From: Salvia splendens
Lineage: Eukaryota > Streptophyta > Magnoliopsida > Lamiales > Lamiaceae
NCBI RefSeq assembly: GCF_004379255.2
Contig: NC_056047.1
Location: forward strand, 17,002,293 to 17,066,292
Reading direction: 5' to 3'
Length of the DNA: 64,000 nucleotides
Position 1 is the first letter of the stretch. The number at the start of each line of letters is the position of its first letter. This document shows positions 11,179 through 21,820 of the stretch, one piece after another. The position numbers were made by a program, and so were the translations under genes. Under the pieces are notes generated by a model, which did no database searches, was not told where the DNA came from, and saw only the letters and a program-made list of their open reading frames with translations.

Positions 11179-13050
11179 ATGGACCCAATTATCACATCCC
11201 TCTCTCTCCTCCTCGCAATTGCAATTGCAACCATAATAATAATCCTCAAACAATTCCATGCACGCCTCCCCCTCCCACCAGGCACCATGGGGTTGCCCTA
11301 CATCGGCGAAACCCTCCAACTCTACTCCCAAAATCCCAACATTTTCTTCTCCTCCAAAGTCAAGCGCTACGGATCCATTTTCAAAACCCAGCTGCTGGGC
11401 TGCAACTGCATCATGATGGCCAGCCCAGACGCCGCCAAGGCCGTCCTCCTCTCCAAGCCCCATCTCTTCAAGCCCACATTCCCGCCCAGCAAGGAGAGAA
11501 TGATCGGAAGAGGAGCCATCTTCTTCCACCAAGGCCCCTACCACGCCACCCTCCGCAAGCTCGTCCTTCGCGCCTTCTCCCCCGACTCAATCAAACTACT
11601 CCTCCCCCACATCGAATCCATCGCACTCTCCTCTCTTCACTCATGGGAGCCCCGCCCCCTCCTCACCACCTTCCATGAAATGAAAACCGTATGTGTTTTT
11701 TTTAATGAGTTGGTCAAGCAGTAGAGAGGTTAAATTTAAAAAAAAAAAACTGTAATTTTTTTAAAACTTTATTATAATGGTGTTGCAGTATGCGTTCAAT
11801 GTGGCGCTGCTTTCTATATTTGGAAAGGATGAGGTTTTCTCGTACGGCGACGAGCTGAAGAGGTGCTACTACACGCTGGAGCGCGGCTACAACTCGCTGC
11901 CGATCAACGTGCCGGGGACGCTCTTCCACGCCGCGATGGGAGCTAGGAAGAAGCTCGCCGGGATCCTGGCCGAAATCATCTCTCTGAGAAGAGGCGGAGA
12001 GAGCGAAGACTCCAGCCTCCTAGCGTCGTTCATGACCGACGCGGAGGGCCTCAGCGACGAGCAGATCGCGGACAATGTGATCGGAGTGATCTTCGCCGCC
12101 CGCGACACCACCGCCAGCGTCCTCACTTGGATCATCAAGTTCCTTGCCCAGAATCCCACCGTTCTTCACGCTGTTACCGTGAGTGTTTTTTTTAAAAAAA
12201 AATTTAAATGTTGCGTCAATACTTTATACCGATGAATTCTTACTCTTTAATTTCAACTAAAACAGGAAGAGCAAGAGGCGATAATGAGGTCGAGAGAAGG
12301 CAAGGGATTGAGTTGGGAAGACACGAGGAAAATGAGGGTGACGACGAGAGTGATTCAGGAAACCATGAGAGTTGCTTCCATCTTATCTTTCACATTCAGG
12401 GAAGCCATTCAAGATGTTGAGTTCCAGGGTATGAAGTGAAGCGCCAAATTAATTAATTAATTAGCACAAAATTGTTTTCTAATACTTAAAATTTATTCTT
12501 TCATTTGTTTGTCAAAATTAAATTATGCAGGATATAGAATTCCGAAAGGGTGGAAGGTTTTACCGCTTTTCAGAAACATTCACCACAGCCCAGAAAATTT
12601 CACTGACCCTGAAAAATTTGACCCTTCAAGATTTGAGGTATGACTATTATTTTTCTTATTTTTTGACATAATTAAAATGGATACTATGGTGATGTGACAG
12701 GTTGCGCCGAAGCCAAATACATTCTTTCCATTTGGCAGTGGGATCCACTCCTGCCCAGGGAATGAGTTGGCCAAGCTGGAGATCTTGGTGCTTGTGCACC
12801 ACCTCACTACTAAATACAAGTATGGTGAAATTAAAGTTAATATGATTGATTTGGTTTTATTTACTTTACCTAATAAGATTGTTTTATAATCAAAATTTAA
12901 TATGAAATTTTAATTATTAGAGATAGACTCGTTTAACTTTGTTAATGAATTTGCAGATGGTGTATGATGGGCCCACAAGACGGCATTCAGTACGGACCAT
13001 TTGCACTGCCACAAAATGGTCTGCCAATTAAGATCTCTCTCAAAGAATAG
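11179..13050 (+). CDS. CYP707A: CYP707A cytochrome P450, abscisic acid 8'-hydroxylase
   Basis: Six exons with GT-AG introns: 11179-11688, 11789-12178, 12266-12428, 12531-12637, 12701-12819 and 12957-13050. They total 1383 nt and 460 residues with all phases consistent. An N-terminal membrane anchor (about residues 5-24) is followed by the proline-rich hinge PPGTMG (33-38), the I-helix AARDTT (273-278), the K-helix ETMR (332-335) and the haem loop PFGSGIHSCPG with Cys408. The YIGET start, FKPTFPPSKERM, FAARDTTAS and the C-terminal IQYGPFALPQNGLPI are diagnostic of CYP707A. The family 8'-hydroxylates ABA at the ER, leading to phaseic acid, and so ends ABA action in seeds and drying leaves. The length is slightly short for the family (about 465-480) but no motif is missing. 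A hAT element lies in the promoter, and a young copia element lies 586 bp downstream on the same strand. The closest relatives, CYP85-clan members such as CYP88 or CYP90, lack this C-terminus. Confidence 0.95.
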
Positions 13051-13630
13051 AAACTTTGTCACACATAACAAAACATGCCAAGATTGGTTTACCAAAAACT
13101 AATACTAGTATAGTATAGTATATATATAATATATAAGGATGTGATAAGTATGTTTATTAAGGTATTGGGAAAGAGTACATAAGGAGTTTCCCATCTACAT
13201 TAACCAGGATCACAGGAGGACTTAATTATGCATAGGATATAATTCTATTTTTATTGTTTCCTACATGTAAAAAAAGTCCGCAAGGCAGATGATGATCTCA
13301 TGTTATATTTTTATGGATACTTTCTTTTTCTCAAACTCAGTCTCTTTCGTATATAACAAACAAATAGAACCGCATAAAAAGCAAAATATTAAAATAATTT
13401 GCCATCAACTCAGAGACACTTTCTTTTGCATCCTACATTATGAGTTATTTTTTAAAAAATTCAAGCGCTAGTAATTGCGTCTCAATTTTTTTTGTAGTGT
13501 TGTTAACACCTAAATCCGAACTTCCGAATATTCAACATGCAGTACTAATTAAATTCTAAATTAAATATGGTTTTGATTGATAATGAGGGAATTGATGAGG
13601 ACAGTTGCTTTGGAAGCATGAAAAGAACAT
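13051..13630. other. 3' flank of CYP707A
   Basis: AT-rich DNA that probably includes the 3' UTR of CYP707A. No gene or repeat is delimited here. It ends at the target site GGAAA (13631-13635) of the downstream copia element. Confidence 0.5.
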
Positions 13631-13635
13631 GGAAA

Positions 13636-13929
13636 TGTCAAACATAGAAGATATGATTAAGGCATAATCAATACATGATTGATACACAATTGATACTTGA
13701 TTGATACTTGATTGATGCTTGATTAGAATAGAATATATTGTATAATACAGCCCTAGAATAGAATGATTGGTGATTGGTCTTCTTCCTTAATTAGTGATCC
13801 TCGTTCCCTACTTAAGAGGGAGGGTTTGTACACATTAAAAAGATTGTAATAAGAAAACACATATATCATTCTCTACACAAAAATGTCTAGCCTTTCTTGC
13901 CCTACCTCTCTCGATTACCATCGTTAAGA
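13636..13929 (+). repeat. 5' LTR of copia element 2
   Basis: A 294-bp LTR starting TGTCAAAC and ending TTAAGA. By eye it is identical to 18888-19181. It is flanked on the left by GGAAA (13631-13635), matched by GGAAA at 19182-19186. The end is GA rather than the usual CA, in both copies. Several ATTGATAC-type short repeats lie in its first third. Confidence 0.93.
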
Positions 13930-13941
13930 TGGTATCAGAGC
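13930..13941 (+). other. Primer binding site (initiator tRNA-Met type)
   Basis: TGGTATCAGAGC follows the 5' LTR directly, with no spacer. It is complementary to the 3' end of initiator tRNA-Met, the usual primer of plant copia elements. Confidence 0.9.
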
Positions 13942-14024
13942 AGGTTTGGGACTCAGAACAGATTCATCACCGTCCCGGGCATACCTTTCCCGACCTTCTC
14001 TAAAATACCTGCAAAACCACCAAA

Positions 14025-17000
14025 ATGTCAGAATCTGACGAAGAAAAATCCCAACTAACCAAAATGAATTCCTCTACAGAACTCGCTGCACAGTTTGCAG
14101 AGTTCCTGAAATGGCAAAGCAGCCAGCAGCCAAAGCCAGCAAACCAACAACCAAGCCAAATCTCTCCCCAACCAGAATCGTTTGGGGAGGTTCACCTTCA
14201 AACCAAGCTAAATGGTGATAATTACTTCTTCTGGACGAATCTGATGGAGCATGCTATCGGAGGAAAGGGCTTAGCATCTCACATCGACGGAGTTCACGGC
14301 CATCCTCCAACCGACAGCCCAGATTACCCAAAATGGAAGCAGCGGGACCACTGTTGTTTCAATTGGATTATCAACAATATCGAAATCAACTTGGTAAGCG
14401 AGGTGTCTCAATATGCAACAGCCCGAGATCTATGGGAGGGGCTGGCGATTACATACGGAAGTGGTGCCGACCCATTCCAAGTCAGTGACTTGCATAGGCA
14501 GGCGTATAGTATGAAGCAAGGGAATCTGACACTGGAGGCACTCTGGGTAAAATTTCAGGACCTCTGGATCTCAATTGATGCAAGGGATCCGAATCCCATG
14601 GACACCCCTAGCGCGATAGAGAAGTACAACAAAAACACACAAAGGCATAGGTTGTATCAATTTTTGTGGGCATTAGATGAAAAATACGATACAATCAAGA
14701 GGGAATTATTGAACAGAGATCCGTTACCCACCGTGAGGGAAGCGTATGGAATTGTAAGGCGGGAGTCAGCCAACTCGAAGATCATGAAAATGACCAACGA
14801 CTCCAAGGAATCTGGAGTCGGAATCGGTCTTGGAGCGTTCGATCGAGGGCGTTCAACAGCCAACCCACCGTCCCGCTTTCCGACCAACCGAAGGGGAGAG
14901 GAAGATAAGAGCAAGCTATCGTGTAGTCATTGTGGCGGAAAGAAGCATACCCGAGAAACATGCTTCCATATCCATGGCTACCCAGAATGGTGGGAGGAAA
15001 TGAAGAAAGCGCGAGGAACTAGAGCAAATCGCGGCGGAGGAAGAGCTTCAGCATCAGCGGCAGTGGCGGTCGGAGACCGAGCCGCCTACTCCGAAAACTC
15101 AGCGGGCAACTTTGGTGCTCCGGTCGCGGGAAACCATGGCGCTGAGAGAAACAGGGAGGAAGAGAATGCGGTCGCTACAGTCACAGCGGCGAGAGTTTGC
15201 AGCGGAGGAAAGGAGACGGTGGGGGATGGAACAGAGGCGGCTAGTTTTTGGTGTGAAGGTAAAGGGGGGTTCTTGCATTTGAACCCCTCAGTTTTTCCTA
15301 AATCACACTATTTACCCCATTCCACTAATATTACTGTTTGCACCCCCAAAAGTTTTCATAAATTACCTTTTGACCCTGGAACTAATAATGAGTTCACTAA
15401 TAAGCCCCTAGAGTGTGGAAACTTTCAAATACACCCCACTGTGACTTGTCATAATTCGTTCCATGCTTTAGCAAATTCTTCAACATCAGAATTATGTGAA
15501 AAAAATAGTCATTGGATTTTTGACTGTGGGGCAACTGATACAATGTCCTATGATGCATCAGATTTTCTAGAAATTTCAAAATCTAGGAAAACTTTTGTCC
15601 AAACGGCTAGTGGGGATTTAGCACCAGTTCACGGGGCGGGCACCATTAATATATCTCCGACCTTGCAACTCCCAAATTGCCTTTTCGTTCCTTCCCTATC
15701 CCACAAATTATTATCTGTGAGTCACGCAACCAAGGAACTCAACTGCAAGCTACTAATGCAACCTGATTTCTGTCTATTACAGGATACCCAGACGGAGGAG
15801 ATAGTTGGGCGTGGCACTGAACGACACGGACTGTACTATGTGGACGAGGCGGCCCAACAGAGTACTGCGTTGCTATCTCACGGACTGACGGAAAAACATG
15901 CTTGGCTTTGGCACCGTCGGTTAGGGCATCCTTCCATAGGATATCTCCGTTTGCTTTTTCCCAAGTTAATTGATTCATCTTTTTCCCTAAATTGTGAAAC
16001 ATGTTTTTTGGCCAAAAGCCACAGACATTCATTTAAGTTGAACAATACTCGTATGAAAACTCCTTTTGCTTTGATCCACTCTGATGTTTGGGGTCCTGCA
16101 CCTGTTATTGGGGGCCAAGGGTTTCGCTATTTTTTACTGTTTGTGGATGATTATTCTCGTATGACTTGGGTTTATTTTTTAAAAACAAAATCTGAAGTTT
16201 TTGAAAAATTTACTCAGTTTTATACTCTTATACAAACACAATACAAACAGTCTATCCAAATCCTTAGATCCGACAACGGGGGGGAATTCGTCAATTCCAA
16301 AATGCAGGATTTTTGTGTCGAAAGGGGTTTAGTCCACCAAACAACATGCCCACATACTCCAGAACAGAATGGTGTTGCGGAAAGGAAAAACAGATATATC
16401 CTAGAAATAACCAGAGCCTTCCTCATTGAGTCAAACATTCCCAAATCTTTTTGGCCCGAAGCCCTTGCGACGGCAGTCTACCTCATAAATCGTCTTCCCA
16501 CACATATCCTTCACTTCAAAACACCCTTAGATATATTCTCTCAACAGCTCCCCGTTCCATCATCTCTTAACCTCGAACCCAAAGTTTTCGGATGCACCGT
16601 ATTTGTTCATATACCCAAAACTGAACGATCAAAATTTTCTCCTTGTGCAATTAAATGCGTCTTCCTTGGATATGGCAAAACTCAAAAGGGGTATAGGTGC
16701 TACGACCCAAAAACACGAAACTTGTATACCACAATGAACTGTGATTTTGTAGAAGGGGATTATTTTTATAGCCAATCCAGTAGTCAGGGGGAGAACCAAC
16801 CAGATAATACTCCGACTAGAGACTCACTAGATTGGCAACTACCCAGAATCAATCTATCTACACCGAGACCTAGTATTCCAAATCAGGGGGAGAAGCCAAG
16901 TCAGGGGGAGAGTACTCAACAGTCAAGCCCAAGTCCGGTTACAGATGTTGGTCCACCCGAGATAGTTAGCGGTACCGCCGGGCAGCCGATTTCAGGTGTA

Positions 17001-18899
17001 CAGGACGTGGAACCAAGTGACGTGTCCGACATATCTCCTCCGCTCTCGGGATCTGAGGTAAACAGTCCTAATAATAGCATGGTCCCTCTAGATACTGTGG
17101 ATATCACTAACAATGACAGGCAAGAGGAGAACGATGGAGAGATTGAGACCATAGGTGTGGATGGAGACACCGGGCAGTATGAATTGCCTAATAGAAGTAC
17201 CAGGGGTATTCCTCCAAAAAAATACTCCCCGGACTGGAAAGGAAGAAAAACCAAATACTCTCTGGTGAACGTTGCTCAGGGACAACTCACAGAGATGGCA
17301 AGAGCCTTTGAAGCTGCCCTATACGAGGAAGAAGAAGTTCCCCATTCATTTGATGAGGCAATGAAACACAAACATTGGAGGGACGCAATGAAGAAGGAGA
17401 TCGATGCCCTGATTAAAAATGGCACATGGGAGAATTGCACTCTACCTGAAGGAAAGAAACCAGTAGGATGTCGATGGGTCTTTACTATCAAAAGGCGAGC
17501 AGATGGTTCAATCGAGAGATACAAGGCAAGATTGGTGGCAAAAGGATACACGCAGGTCTATGGAGTGGACTATTCAGAAACCTTCTCCCCGGTTGCCAAG
17601 CTGAGTACAGTAAGGACTTTGCTATCTATCGCGGCATGCAAAGACTGGCCACTGCACCAGTTTGACGTTACCAACGCTTTCCTACATGGGGAGCTCGAGA
17701 AGAATAAAGAGGTATATATGGAGATTCCTCCGGGCTGCTTTGAGGGCTTTGGAAAAGGCGAAGTATGTAGATTAAGGAAAACCCTATATGGACTCAAACA
17801 ATCCCCAAGAATATGGTTTGGAAGATTTTGTGAGGCGATGGTCAAGCATGGATTCAAACAGAGCCACTCTGATCATACGCTCTTCTTAAAAAGAAGGGAA
17901 GGTAAGGTGACATGTCTGATTATCTATGTGGATGACATGATCATCACTGGAGATGATAAAGAAGAAATCGAGAATCTAAAAGAAAATCTTTGTAAAGAAT
18001 TCGAAATGAAGAATCTTGGAGCCCTCAAGTACTTCTTGGGAATCGAAGTGTTGAGATCAAACTGTGGAATTTTTCTGAGACAGAAGAAATATGTGCTAGA
18101 TCTATTGGCAGAAACCGGCCTACTGGAGTGCAAGCCTGCAGAAACCCCGATGGCACCTAATCATGGGCTGAAGATTGTAGAAGGAGCAAGTCTGACAAAC
18201 CGAGAAAAGTACCAGAGGTTAGTAGGGAAACTCATCTACTTATCACACACCAGACCTGACATTGCTTACGCTGTTGGCATAGTCAGCCAGTTCATGCATC
18301 GACCCCAAGATGACCATATGGAAGCTGCACTGAGAATAGTAAGGTATCTAAAGGGGACTGTTGGCTATGGGGTGTTCCTAAGGAAAATGGAAGATATGGA
18401 GGTAGATGGATATACAGACGCCGACTGGGCAAGTAATCCGATCGACAGGAAGTCAACAGGAGGATACTTCACCTTTGTAGGAGGTAACCTGGTCACTTGG
18501 AGGAGTAAGAAGCAGAAGGTTGTGGCCTTATCAAGTGCTGAAGCTGAATTCCGTGGAATCAAGAGCGGTCTAATGGAAATTCTGTGGCTACGGAGGCTAC
18601 TAACTGAGATAGGTTTCCCACCTACTCGGAAAAGTCGATTGTTCTGTGACAACAAGGCGGCAATTAGCATATCAGAGAATCCTGTGCAACATGATAGAAC
18701 CAAACACGTGGAAGTAGACCGCCACTTTATCAAAGAGAATCTCGAAGGTGGAATCATCGAATTTCCGTTCGTCAGATCTGAGGAACAACTTGCGGATATC
18801 CTCACCAAGGCTGTGCACCCTAAAGTCTTCAAGGAAGTCTTGGACAAGTTGAACATTGGAGATACCATTGCTCAACTTGAGGGGGAGTGTCAAACATAG
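14025..18899 (+). CDS. Complete Ty1/copia gag-pol polyprotein (element 2)
   Basis: A single uninterrupted frame of 1624 residues. Gag opens with a LNGDNYFFW-type UBN2/DUF4219 region (about 50-260). A zinc knuckle CSHCGGKKHTRETC lies near 299-312. The protease has DCGA at 500-503, a known variant of DSGA. The GAG-pre-integrase segment follows (about 625). The integrase core shows D687, D750 and E786 with the D-35-E spacing. Reverse transcriptase has YVDD at 1301-1304. RNase H has DADW from 1465 and an ADILTK ending. The order IN-RT-RH defines copia. The stop codon (18897-18899) lies inside the 3' LTR. The first ATG is 84 nt after the primer site. No stop, frameshift or lost catalytic residue was found, so the element could be autonomous. 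A GC-rich, alanine-rich stretch (about residues 345-405) follows the zinc knuckle. Confidence 0.96.
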   Translation: MSESDEEKSQLTKMNSSTELAAQFAEFLKWQSSQQPKPANQQPSQISPQPESFGEVHLQTKLNGDNYFFWTNLMEHAIGGKGLASHIDGVHGHPPTDSPDYPKWKQRDHCCFNWIINNIEINLVSEVSQYATARDLWEGLAITYGSGADPFQVSDLHRQAYSMKQGNLTLEALWVKFQDLWISIDARDPNPMDTPSAIEKYNKNTQRHRLYQFLWALDEKYDTIKRELLNRDPLPTVREAYGIVRRESANSKIMKMTNDSKESGVGIGLGAFDRGRSTANPPSRFPTNRRGEEDKSKLSCSHCGGKKHTRETCFHIHGYPEWWEEMKKARGTRANRGGGRASASAAVAVGDRAAYSENSAGNFGAPVAGNHGAERNREEENAVATVTAARVCSGGKETVGDGTEAASFWCEGKGGFLHLNPSVFPKSHYLPHSTNITVCTPKSFHKLPFDPGTNNEFTNKPLECGNFQIHPTVTCHNSFHALANSSTSELCEKNSHWIFDCGATDTMSYDASDFLEISKSRKTFVQTASGDLAPVHGAGTINISPTLQLPNCLFVPSLSHKLLSVSHATKELNCKLLMQPDFCLLQDTQTEEIVGRGTERHGLYYVDEAAQQSTALLSHGLTEKHAWLWHRRLGHPSIGYLRLLFPKLIDSSFSLNCETCFLAKSHRHSFKLNNTRMKTPFALIHSDVWGPAPVIGGQGFRYFLLFVDDYSRMTWVYFLKTKSEVFEKFTQFYTLIQTQYKQSIQILRSDNGGEFVNSKMQDFCVERGLVHQTTCPHTPEQNGVAERKNRYILEITRAFLIESNIPKSFWPEALATAVYLINRLPTHILHFKTPLDIFSQQLPVPSSLNLEPKVFGCTVFVHIPKTERSKFSPCAIKCVFLGYGKTQKGYRCYDPKTRNLYTTMNCDFVEGDYFYSQSSSQGENQPDNTPTRDSLDWQLPRINLSTPRPSIPNQGEKPSQGESTQQSSPSPVTDVGPPEIVSGTAGQPISGVQDVEPSDVSDISPPLSGSEVNSPNNSMVPLDTVDITNNDRQEENDGEIETIGVDGDTGQYELPNRSTRGIPPKKYSPDWKGRKTKYSLVNVAQGQLTEMARAFEAALYEEEEVPHSFDEAMKHKHWRDAMKKEIDALIKNGTWENCTLPEGKKPVGCRWVFTIKRRADGSIERYKARLVAKGYTQVYGVDYSETFSPVAKLSTVRTLLSIAACKDWPLHQFDVTNAFLHGELEKNKEVYMEIPPGCFEGFGKGEVCRLRKTLYGLKQSPRIWFGRFCEAMVKHGFKQSHSDHTLFLKRREGKVTCLIIYVDDMIITGDDKEEIENLKENLCKEFEMKNLGALKYFLGIEVLRSNCGIFLRQKKYVLDLLAETGLLECKPAETPMAPNHGLKIVEGASLTNREKYQRLVGKLIYLSHTRPDIAYAVGIVSQFMHRPQDDHMEAALRIVRYLKGTVGYGVFLRKMEDMEVDGYTDADWASNPIDRKSTGGYFTFVGGNLVTWRSKKQKVVALSSAEAEFRGIKSGLMEILWLRRLLTEIGFPPTRKSRLFCDNKAAISISENPVQHDRTKHVEVDRHFIKENLEGGIIEFPFVRSEEQLADILTKAVHPKVFKEVLDKLNIGDTIAQLEGECQT

Positions 18900-19181
18900 A
18901 AGATATGATTAAGGCATAATCAATACATGATTGATACACAATTGATACTTGATTGATACTTGATTGATGCTTGATTAGAATAGAATATATTGTATAATAC
19001 AGCCCTAGAATAGAATGATTGGTGATTGGTCTTCTTCCTTAATTAGTGATCCTCGTTCCCTACTTAAGAGGGAGGGTTTGTACACATTAAAAAGATTGTA
19101 ATAAGAAAACACATATATCATTCTCTACACAAAAATGTCTAGCCTTTCTTGCCCTACCTCTCTCGATTACCATCGTTAAGA
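18888..19181 (+). repeat. 3' LTR of copia element 2
   Basis: A 294-bp copy of the LTR at 13636-13929. I compared the two along their length and saw no difference. It is preceded by a purine-rich tract (TTGAGGGGGAG, the likely polypurine tract) and followed by the target duplication GGAAA. Its first bases also encode the last four residues and stop of the polyprotein. Confidence 0.93.
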
Positions 19182-19186
19182 GGAAA

Positions 19187-21205
19187 ATGGTCCAGGAATG
19201 AGTTCATATTGTTTTCATGGTGTCTGTTTCATTGATGTCTATTAGTTGTCTCCATTGTGCAGAGGTGCATCTAGTGCAGGATTCCAAGCTCACATAGCTT
19301 CACTAAGCATGTTTAAATTGTTTTCAGTTTCAACACGCTCACAATGGATCCCAACCATAAACTGATGCAACAAAATGGAGTATTAGGTTAAAAAACAATG
19401 AATAAAATACCTCATTTTCTACGAAAAATAATCTTATTTTGCCATTTTAGGGTGTTTATGAAAAATAGTCTCATTTCAAAAATGAAAACTTTTCTCATTC
19501 TCTCTTACTTTTCTCTTTCTATCTCATGCTTATATTTTTTCTCATCTCTCTTACTTTATCAGTTTCTCATTAAAACTCGTTGTCCTGCAAAAATAAGACT
19601 ATTTTCTGTGAATGGAGAGAGAATTACCTATACTTGTCGCCAATTTTTGCACCTCGAATCAGTGACCAACATTTGTTGTCATGAGTTGGTGAGGACGCGT
19701 CTGATTAATTTACCCCCTTCATTCATAAATATATGTCCCATTTCAATTCGACAACACGAATATTAAGATTTGGAAAGAAAATTGGATAGAAAAAAATGGA
19801 TTAAATATATATCCTACTTTTATACATTAATTTTATTATTAAATTTGAGTATATTAGTTTTAAAGGAAATAAATTTTCTCTATATATTAATTTGTAGGCG
19901 TCAATTAAGTCTTGGATTAGTTTTGATGGGTTGAAAAGGGACATTGAACATTATATCTTTCGTTAAGTCATAGTCGACACCATAAACTAAATCAGTTTGA
20001 AAACTCTGCGCCACTAACCGTAATTATCTAAACTATGTACTACTCAATCTTTTAAAAAAATATAAATTTTTAAAATGACATTAGTTTTAATATATCATTG
20101 CTATAGTAAAAGAGATAAATTAATAAAATAAAACAGAATAGAAAAAATTAGTAAAAGAGATAAAAAGAAAAAAAGTGCTAAGTAGTGTTAGCGGATTTTT
20201 GGGCGAAAAGATGGTGTCTGGAATTTCCCTATATTTTAGGGACAATTATTAATCAATTCATTACACAGTCAAATTAAAATTTGGAAAAATACTCAATTTA
20301 GTTCACACGCTGCTAGATTATAGACTGGCATAATCATATACATGAAATTATAGATTTTTCTTAAATGTTTGGATTAAAATTAGATACCATAATATTATTT
20401 TTTAAATATACATTTATCCTAATCGACAACTTGACTATATGTCTTTTTTTAAAAAAAGGAATAATTTACATTAGTGAAGCTAATGACTGAAAGTGAGGGT
20501 CAGAGTGAGAGAGACCGTGATAGGCATTGGACTCACCTATGTGATAGGGTTTTAGTCAATTTTGTAAGAGAAGTAAATAGATGAGAAAATGTGGATAATG
20601 GTAAAGATCTACAAAGAATTCTAAACTATATGGACTATCTTGATATAATTTTGAAAATATTCTCACAAATAAAATCCGAAATGATAAAGAGTAATCAAAG
20701 ACTCGATAAAATAAAGATGTGCTTAACTGAATTAAAAGATCCACCAATCTTAGCGGTGTTTATCTTCCCAAAATGTCTCGATAATGTGTGATGGTGCGAC
20801 GAGGTCAAACAAGCGGTGAGGTTTCGGAATGGACTATGCTAGACGAACTAGGATGACATTCACCAACACCCAAGACGGATGTGAAGGCGAACTAAGTAAT
20901 CAATACATAAGCCATTGTGTCTAAAGAATGCCGTCAACTTGTTCTTGTAGAATATCAGCAACCTCGGTCACGTGAGTAGATATTGAATTGATGGAGTGGA
21001 AAATAGATTTGGCGGCTCATGGCCATACACATTTGATCAAATTCTAGTTCATTCTACAATTTTTATAAATCGTCCAAAAAATTATGAAGTTTAACTTGTT
21101 TGCATTTATCCTACAATGAAATATTTAGGTCATATATATACTTGTAAATTATTGTTGATATAGCTATTAAATATGTTGTCAAATTGATGAAGATTCAGAA
21201 ATATA
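19187..21205. other. AT-rich intergenic DNA with MITE fragments
   Basis: No gene is supported. A segment at about 19375-19625 (CTCATTTTCTACGAAAAATA..., then ACTCGTTGTCC) resembles, in reverse, the MITE-like piece at 55600-55811, so both are probably decayed copies of one Stowaway-type family. A second piece (about 19710-19880) resembles part of the element at 33296-33573. The rest holds nothing I can name. Confidence 0.45.
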
Positions 21206-21210
21206 ATTCC

Positions 21211-21815
21211 TGTTAGGATTGTCGACTGCAACATTAGTTTGATATTGTCCGCTTTGGGTCAAGCCCGCACGGATTTGTTTTTGGGAGTCGACTGCAACAT
21301 TAGTTTGATATTGTCCGCTTTGGGTCAAGCCCGCACGGATTTGTTTTTGGGTCACTCCCAAAAGGCCTCAAACTAATTGGAGTTGGACAGGAATTATATA
21401 CACCTTCCAACTTCCCCTACTCATCCGATGTGGGATGGGTTTGTACCCCAATAAACCTCCCCTCAAACCCTCCCCTCAAACCGAGACCACATCGGGAACG
21501 CAGTCGACACGAACATGGGTCGTTCCAACCCTGGCCCCTGGGTCATCCTGGGCCCGACTCTAACCCGAGTCCTTCAGGGCCCGACCCTAACCGGGGCTCA
21601 TCCAGGCACAACCCATAGCCACCTGGCTCTGATACCACTGTTAGGAACGTCGACTGCAACATTAGTTTGATATTGTCCGCATTGGGTCAAGCCCGCATGG
21701 ATTTGTTTTTGGGTCACTCCCAAAAGGCCTCAAACTAATTGGGGTTGGACAGGAATTATATACACCTTCCAACTTCCCCTACTCATCCGATGTGGGATGG
21801 GTTTGTACCCCAACA
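21211..21815 (-). mobile_element. TRIM (terminal-repeat retrotransposon in miniature)
   Basis: 605 bp with LTR-like direct repeats at 21211-21453 (243 bp) and 21639-21815 (177 bp). Both start TGTTAGGA and end near ACCCCAAYA. It is flanked by the 5-bp duplication ATTCC (21206-21210 and 21816-21820). The primer site TGGTATCAGAGCCA lies on the minus strand at about 21625-21638, next to the right repeat, which gives the orientation. The left repeat is longer because a segment of about 75 bp, starting GTCGACTGCAAC, is tandemly duplicated. There is no coding capacity, as expected for a TRIM. Confidence 0.9.
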
Positions 21816-21820
21816 ATTCC

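Noticed and set aside
19398..19766. Plus-strand frame of 122 codons
   Set aside because: It runs through MITE-like and T-rich sequence and gives a low-complexity Ser/Leu/Phe peptide.
21211..21815. Cassandra-type TRIM with a 5S rRNA promoter
   Set aside because: I see no 5S A-box or C-box-like sequence in the repeats, so it is called a TRIM without further class.
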